From Sphingomonas sp. QA11 (lineage in GTDB: Bacteria; Pseudomonadota; Alphaproteobacteria; Sphingomonadales; Sphingomonadaceae): a DNA stretch of 64,000 nt. The translations under genes were made by a program, and so were the position numbers. How positions within the stretch are numbered: the first letter of the stretch is position 1; every line of letters begins with the position of its first letter. The DNA is taken from assembly GCF_028473665.1 (NCBI RefSeq), contig NZ_CP098774.1:1054001-1118000 (forward strand), written 5' to 3'. Shown here piece after piece: positions 60,407-64,000 of the stretch. The notes beneath the pieces were generated by a model. It was given only the letters and a program-made list of their open reading frames with translations, did not search any database and was not told the origin of the DNA.

Positions 60407-60883
60407 ATGGCGACCGTCGACAAGATGCCGATGCTGCAGGAGGGCTATGAAAAGCTCAATGCGGACCTGAAGCGCCTTAAAGCGGAGCGCCCGACCATCG
60501 TCGACGCGATCGAGGAAGCGCGCGCGCATGGCGACCTTTCCGAAAATGCGGAATATCATGCCGCGAAGGAGCGGCAGGGCCAGATCGAGGCATCGATCTC
60601 CGATATCGAGGACAAGCTGTCGCGTGCGCAGGTGATCGATCCGCGCGACCTGTCGGGCGACAAGGTGGTGTTCGGCGCGACCGTCACCTTGCTTGACGAG
60701 GACGACAAGCCGATCCGCTACCAGATCGTCGGCCAGACCGAGGCCGACGCCAAGGGCGGGCGGATCTCGTACAACTCGCCGCTGGGCCGCGCGCTGATCG
60801 GGCGCAAGGTCGAGGACGAGGTCGAGGTGACGGTGCCGTCGGGCGACCGTTATTATGTCGTCTCGAAGATCGAGTTCATCTGA
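60407..60883 (+). CDS. greA: Transcription elongation factor GreA
   Basis: 158 residues, typical length. N-terminal coiled coil with [37 protein letters not shown] (the DLSENAEY tip carries the acidic catalytic pair) and a C-terminal FKBP-like domain with [20 protein letters not shown]. GreA rescues backtracked RNA polymerase. It follows carB after 77 bp. Confidence 0.97.
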   Translation: MATVDKMPMLQEGYEKLNADLKRLKAERPTIVDAIEEARAHGDLSENAEYHAAKERQGQIEASISDIEDKLSRAQVIDPRDLSGDKVVFGATVTLLDEDDKPIRYQIVGQTEADAKGGRISYNSPLGRALIGRKVEDEVEVTVPSGDRYYVVSKIEFI

Positions 60884-61518
60884 ACGCAATCAATCTTCCG
60901 CGGGGCCGATTCACCGACGCGCTCGTTGCGCTGTCGGCGTTCGCGCTGCTGTTCGTCACCGCCGCGATCGGGCTCGATCGGGCGGCGTTGCTCTATGGCT
61001 TCATCCCGGTCGATTTCCTGGGTGGTGCTTGGCGTGACGATGCGCTGCGCTCCTGGCTCTCGCCGCTCGCCTCTGCCTTCCTCTCGCGCGATTTCATTTC
61101 GGCGATCTTCAACATGGTCTTCCTGCTGATCGCGGGGCGTTATGTCGAAAAGGCGATCCGCCCGGTGGGGCTTGGCGTGGTCTTCGTGGCCGGTGCCTAT
61201 GCCGGTGCGCTGGCGCGGCTGATCCTGACGTCCGGTTCGCCGATCCCAAGCGCCGGGCTCGACGCGGCGGTGTTCGCGGTGATCGGCGCCTATTTCATGC
61301 TCTATGGCGTGCCGGCCGCGATTCCGGTCGCGCGGCACCATAGCCGGACGGCGCAGATCGCCATCCTCGCCGGCATATGGCTGGCGATCCAGATCGCCTT
61401 CGCGATCGTGGCGCAGAACTTCGCCGTATCGGTAACCATCGTCGAGCCGATCGGCGGCCTGATCGCTGGCGTGGCATTGGCTAGGCCGCTGCTCGCCTGG
61501 GTTTACCGTAAGGCCTGA
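60880..61518 (+). CDS. Rhomboid-like membrane protein lacking catalytic residues
   Basis: The frame continues upstream of the first TTG/ATG-like codon, and a further hydrophobic segment ([15 protein letters not shown]) lies there, so a CTG at 60880 overlapping the greA stop (CTGA) is the likeliest start, giving about 212 residues; a TTG at 60988 would drop the first helix. About six membrane segments. [21 protein letters not shown] resembles the rhomboid core, but the GxSG motif reads [15 protein letters not shown] and the expected AHIGG reads [10 protein letters not shown]: both serine and histidine are replaced. It therefore looks like an inactive rhomboid. Confidence 0.6.
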   Translation: MNAINLPRGRFTDALVALSAFALLFVTAAIGLDRAALLYGFIPVDFLGGAWRDDALRSWLSPLASAFLSRDFISAIFNMVFLLIAGRYVEKAIRPVGLGVVFVAGAYAGALARLILTSGSPIPSAGLDAAVFAVIGAYFMLYGVPAAIPVARHHSRTAQIAILAGIWLAIQIAFAIVAQNFAVSVTIVEPIGGLIAGVALARPLLAWVYRKA

Positions 61519-61555
61519 GCCGGCGGGTCGAAGCGCTTGTATTTATTGAAATCTT

Positions 61556-61682
61556 CGCCCCGTTCGTCCTGAGTAGCCATTGAGCTTGTCGAAATGGCGT
61601 ATCGAAGGACACGCGGCACGCGCAACAGCAGTCCTTCGATACGGGCCTTCGACAAGCTCAGTCCCTACTCAGGATGAACGGG
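61556..61682. repeat. Family D inverted repeat pair (REPIN-like)
   Basis: Arms 61556-61611 and 61629-61682 pair over about 53 bp. Each contains GAGCTTGTCGAA and GTATCGAAGGAC, with an outer GTTCATCCTGAGTAG motif. It lies between the rhomboid-like gene and DUF4170, which converge. This class of repeat is common in sphingomonads and likely acts as a terminator or is selfish. Confidence 0.85.
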
Positions 61683-61708
61683 GAGACCGGAGGACCCGGT
61701 CCTTCAAT

Positions 61709-61939
61709 TCAACCCTTGGGCATATCCAGCACGTCGGGTTGGAGCAGGCGGTGCAGGTGCACCACCACGAACTTCATCTCGGCATCGTCGACGGTGCGCT
61801 GGGCGGCGGAGCGCCATGCCTTCTCGGCGCTCGCATAGTCGGGATAGATGCCGACGACCTCGATTGAATCGAGATCGTCGAAATCGAGATGCTGCGGGTC
61901 GCTGACGCGGCCGCCGAAGACGAGGTGGAGCTTGCTCAT
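61709..61939 (-). CDS. DUF4170 family protein
   Basis: 76 residues from the ATG before SKLHLVFGGRV; an ATG five codons upstream is possible. The DUF4170 pattern includes LHLVFGGRVSDP, DLDSIEVVGIYPDYASAEKAWRSAAQRTVDDAEMKFVVVHLHRL, which resembles the small alpha/beta fold of this alphaproteobacterial family. Function unknown. Confidence 0.8.
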   Translation of the reverse strand: MSKLHLVFGGRVSDPQHLDFDDLDSIEVVGIYPDYASAEKAWRSAAQRTVDDAEMKFVVVHLHRLLQPDVLDMPKG

Positions 61940-62021
61940 GGATCGGGCTTCCAAAGGGGAGGAGTCGCCTCGTCCTTAAAGCGGGATTCGGGCAAGGTGA
62001 ACCGCCAAGCGCGGCTTTTTG

Positions 62022-62441
62022 TTACTTGTTCGAGGCCTTGGCCGTGGCGGCGGCACCGGCGCTGGACAGCGCCTTGACCACGCCGTCGATCAGCTTGCCG
62101 ACCTGGTCCCGTGCGGCGTCGCGGTTGAGACCCAGCGCATCGAGCTCCGCCTTGCCGGCGTCCCGCGCGGCCTGGGCCGCGCCGGTGGCGGTGTCGTTAA
62201 GCCGCTTGCCCACGGGGCCGAGCAGCTTGCCTTCCTGTTCGGTGCGCGGAATGACCGCACCGGCGAGCACCCCGATCGCCACGCCGCCGATCAGGACGGC
62301 GAGCGGGTTGGCCTCGATTCCCTCGGCGGTGCGGCGGGCCGCCTCGCGCGCGGTGTCCCGCGTCGTCTCGATCGCCTTTTCGGCGGCGGCGCGGGCCGTC
62401 GGCTTCGCTGCGGAGGACTTGTCGGTGGAGGGGGCGTTCAT
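62022..62441 (-). CDS. YtxH/DUF883-like small membrane-associated protein
   Basis: 139 residues. A charged alanine-rich N-terminus (AEKAIETTRDTAREAARRTAEGIEANP), one hydrophobic helix LAVLIGGVAIGVLAGAVIP (about 48-66) and an amphipathic, alanine-rich C-terminus. This layout is that of DUF883/YtxH-type stress or ribosome-associated envelope proteins. Overlaps the DUF3618 gene by 4 bp; last gene of a three-gene coupled unit. Confidence 0.55.
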   Translation of the reverse strand: MNAPSTDKSSAAKPTARAAAEKAIETTRDTAREAARRTAEGIEANPLAVLIGGVAIGVLAGAVIPRTEQEGKLLGPVGKRLNDTATGAAQAARDAGKAELDALGLNRDAARDQVGKLIDGVVKALSSAGAAATAKASNK

Positions 62442-62815
62442 TCGGAGGGTCCTTTCCGTCGGGCACGCGCCCGTTTGGGTTTCAAACTCGCAGGCGGCTC
62501 GGGAGTTTCATCGAGACCGGCCTCGATGAGATGCCTGAGCGGCCCGCGTGCGACGAACAGGCCGACCGCCGCGGCGGCGCCGGCCAGCGCGAGAGGATGG
62601 CGCTTCAGGCCTTCCAGGCCCTCGCGGGCGATTTCCTGCGCTGCTTCCTTCAATTCTCCCACGGCCTCGCGGGCAAGGGCCTTGGGGTTGAGCCGGGCCT
62701 GGATGTCGACAAGAGTGCTGGCCAGCCGCGCCCGGGCATCTTCGGCGCGGCGTTTCGCCAGGGCGAGGTCGGCGGCATCGTCGATCGCCTCAGGCAGATT
62801 CAGGCGCGCACTCAT
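62438..62815 (-). CDS. DUF3618 domain protein
   Basis: 125 residues. The DUF3618 region appears as EDARARLASTLVDIQARLNPKALAREAVGELKEAA, followed by one membrane helix (LALAGAAAAVGLFVARGPL) and a basic tail (KPKRARARRKG). In sphingomonads and rhizobia it usually stands next to phage holin-like and YtxH-like genes, as here. Overlaps both neighbours by 4 bp. Function unknown. Confidence 0.75.
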   Translation of the reverse strand: MSARLNLPEAIDDAADLALAKRRAEDARARLASTLVDIQARLNPKALAREAVGELKEAAQEIAREGLEGLKRHPLALAGAAAAVGLFVARGPLRHLIEAGLDETPEPPASLKPKRARARRKGPSE

Positions 62816-63171
62816 TCGGGTTTGTCCCTGATCTCGGTGATCTTGCGCACCTTGGCGATAGCAGCCCGCACTAGCAGCGCGGCGGCACCGAGCGAAAGGA
62901 CGACCACGAGGATCGTCGCCCCGACCTCGCCCAGCGGACGCCGAAGAATGAGCAGCAGCCCGAGCACCGTCGCGATCATCGCCGACTGGGCAAGCAGCAA
63001 CGCCACCACGCCGAGGATGATCGCCGTCCGCGCCTCGCCGACACGGCTGAGGAACTGGGCGCGATAAAGCCTGATCTCGGCACGCACGAAGCGTTCGGCA
63101 TCGTCGATCAGCCGCGAGAACAATGCCGCGATGCTGTTGCTGTCATGCTCTTCCGGCGGTCGCTCGGCCAT
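62812..63171 (-). CDS. Phage holin family (PF07332-type) membrane protein
   Basis: 119 residues. An N-terminal amphipathic stretch (NSIAALFSRLIDDAERFVRAEIRLYRAQF), two hydrophobic helices (about 50-75 and 82-108) and a basic end. This is the superfamily labelled phage holin 3_6 or Actino_HSP, which in bacteria is chromosomal and not a phage function. First gene of the coupled three-gene set. Confidence 0.8.
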   Translation of the reverse strand: MAERPPEEHDSNSIAALFSRLIDDAERFVRAEIRLYRAQFLSRVGEARTAIILGVVALLLAQSAMIATVLGLLLILRRPLGEVGATILVVVLSLGAAALLVRAAIAKVRKITEIRDKPE

Positions 63172-63193
63172 GTTCCCCCCGGGGCGCGATGGA

Positions 63194-63790
63194 TCAGGCG
63201 TCGTCGCGGTCGGCGGCGTCGATGCCCGACTTGATCAGGCGCACCAGCACGAAGCCGATCGCGGCGGCAGTGCCGATGGCAATCGCCGGGCTCTTCTTCA
63301 CGAAGCCGCGCGCGTCCTCGATCAGATCATCGAGATTCTTCTGCTTGATCGAGTCGGAGAAGCCGGAGACGGCATCAGCCGCGCTTCGGGCATATTGGCC
63401 ATATTGCGGGCCGACCTTCTCGTCGACGGTGCCGGCGGCATCGGTCATCATCTTGGCGAGCTCGTCCAGGACGCCGCCCGCACGGGCCTTGCCGTCTTCG
63501 GCATAGGCGCGGGCCTTGTCGCCTGCTTCCTTGCCCAGCTTCGATGCGCTATCCTTCAACGTCTGCGTCGCTGCGCGCGCCTCGGTCTTGAAGCGGGGGG
63601 TGGCGGTGTCAGTCGTGGTTTCCACGGTCGGGCCTTTCTTCGGCTTGGCCGGTTTTGGGGCCGGTTTCGGGGTCTTGGCGGCGGGCGAATCCTTGGATGC
63701 TGCGGTGGCCGCCTTGCGCGGTGTCGCGGTGGTGGCAGCCTTTTTCACCGGCTTGGCCGGCCTGGGAGCCTTCGGAGTTTCGTCAGCCAT
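63194..63790 (-). CDS. Ala/Pro/Lys-rich protein with DUF883-like C-terminus
   Basis: 198 residues. The first 65 are a disordered AKP-rich segment reminiscent of H1-like tails (PKAPRPAKPVKKAATTATPRKAAT); the middle is helical and charged; the end has a single membrane helix preceded by LIEDARGFVKKSPAIAIG and followed by RLIKSGIDAADR, the DUF883 pattern. It may link membrane to nucleoid or ribosome, which is speculative. Placed 22 bp upstream of the holin-type gene, same strand. Confidence 0.6.
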   Translation of the reverse strand: MADETPKAPRPAKPVKKAATTATPRKAATAASKDSPAAKTPKPAPKPAKPKKGPTVETTTDTATPRFKTEARAATQTLKDSASKLGKEAGDKARAYAEDGKARAGGVLDELAKMMTDAAGTVDEKVGPQYGQYARSAADAVSGFSDSIKQKNLDDLIEDARGFVKKSPAIAIGTAAAIGFVLVRLIKSGIDAADRDDA

Positions 63791-63933
63791 GCTGTCGCCC
63801 TTTCTCGCGTGTCCACATCAACCGGCCAGCGCAGCCCCCGGTTCCATCGGCCGAGACGATTTGCCGCCGCCGATGATAGCCGATAGAGGCTCGCCCGTCT
63901 GCCTGGGGCCTCAATCGTTAGAAGGATCATGAA

Positions 63934-64000
63934 GTGACCGCAATCATCGACATCCACGCGCGCCAAATCCTCGACAGCCGGGGCAACCCGACGGTCGAAG
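63934..64000 (+). CDS. eno: Enolase, N-terminal part (3' end outside window)
   Basis: Only the first 22 codons are present, from a GTG with AAGGA 9-10 bp upstream. The N-terminus TAIIDIHARQILDSRGNPTVE is the near-invariant enolase start. Enolase makes phosphoenolpyruvate in glycolysis and is part of RNA degradosomes in some bacteria. Confidence 0.93.
   Translation, partial: MTAIIDIHARQILDSRGNPTVE

Overview
The window is chromosomal DNA from a high-G+C alphaproteobacterium, most likely Sphingomonas or a close sphingomonad. The pointers are the dnaG-rpoD order, a Tad/Flp pilus cluster, a tandem glycine riboswitch ahead of a split gcvT-H-PA-PB operon, DUF1214/DUF1254 and DUF3618/holin-like protein groups, a ceramidase-like membrane protein, and many palindromic repeats of several families. 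Most of the window is backbone; coordinates that differ from the longest open frames were chosen from ribosome-binding sites, 4-bp stop/start overlaps and known family N-termini.

Layout: 0-8.6 kb holds the end of a PQQ glucose dehydrogenase, a dienelactone hydrolase-like protein, a ceramidase-like protein, rimO, a GIY-YIG nuclease gene bracketed by inverted repeats, a DOMON-like protein, a NamZ-like muramidase, a VWA protein and a CHAP amidase. From about 8.7 to 13.3 kb the base composition drops sharply. This accessory stretch starts with a decayed IS5-type element and carries a tight Nudix hydrolase - PhyH dioxygenase - PP2C phosphatase operon followed by a small membrane protein. From 13.3 to 21.8 kb come DUF1214/DUF1254 proteins and a Tad pilus operon that lacks the CpaF/TadA motor gene and any pilin. 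From 21.8 to 29.4 kb are a lysophospholipase-like hydrolase, an FAD oxidoreductase, a YegP-like protein, a collagen-like protein with a PEP-CTERM-like tail, rnhA-thrB-ispH, a lipoprotein and a MOSC protein.

From 29.4 to 34.6 kb lies the glycine cleavage operon, with two repeat elements inserted between its genes. From 34.6 to 49 kb are small membrane proteins, a PAS-LuxR regulator, proS, the homogentisate genes hmgA and hppD, DUF427, a TetR/SDR pair, a MarR regulator, malate synthase G and a MoxR ATPase, the probable partner of the VWA protein near 7 kb. From 49.5 to 64 kb are a PL7-like lyase, rpoD-dnaG, a DUF559 nuclease inside a repeat pair, yqeY, carA-rraB-carB, greA, a rhomboid-like pseudoprotease, a block of four small envelope proteins and the start of eno.

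The most unusual signals are these. Two unrelated single-domain endonuclease genes (GIY-YIG and DUF559) are each bracketed by inverted palindromic repeats. The same repeat family that brackets DUF559 occurs as a paired element in gcvH-gcvPA and, strikingly, translated in frame inside carA. A 272-bp nested-palindrome element sits between gcvT and gcvH. The low-G+C Nudix-PhyH-PP2C operon has no function I can name. No rRNA, tRNA or CRISPR array was seen.
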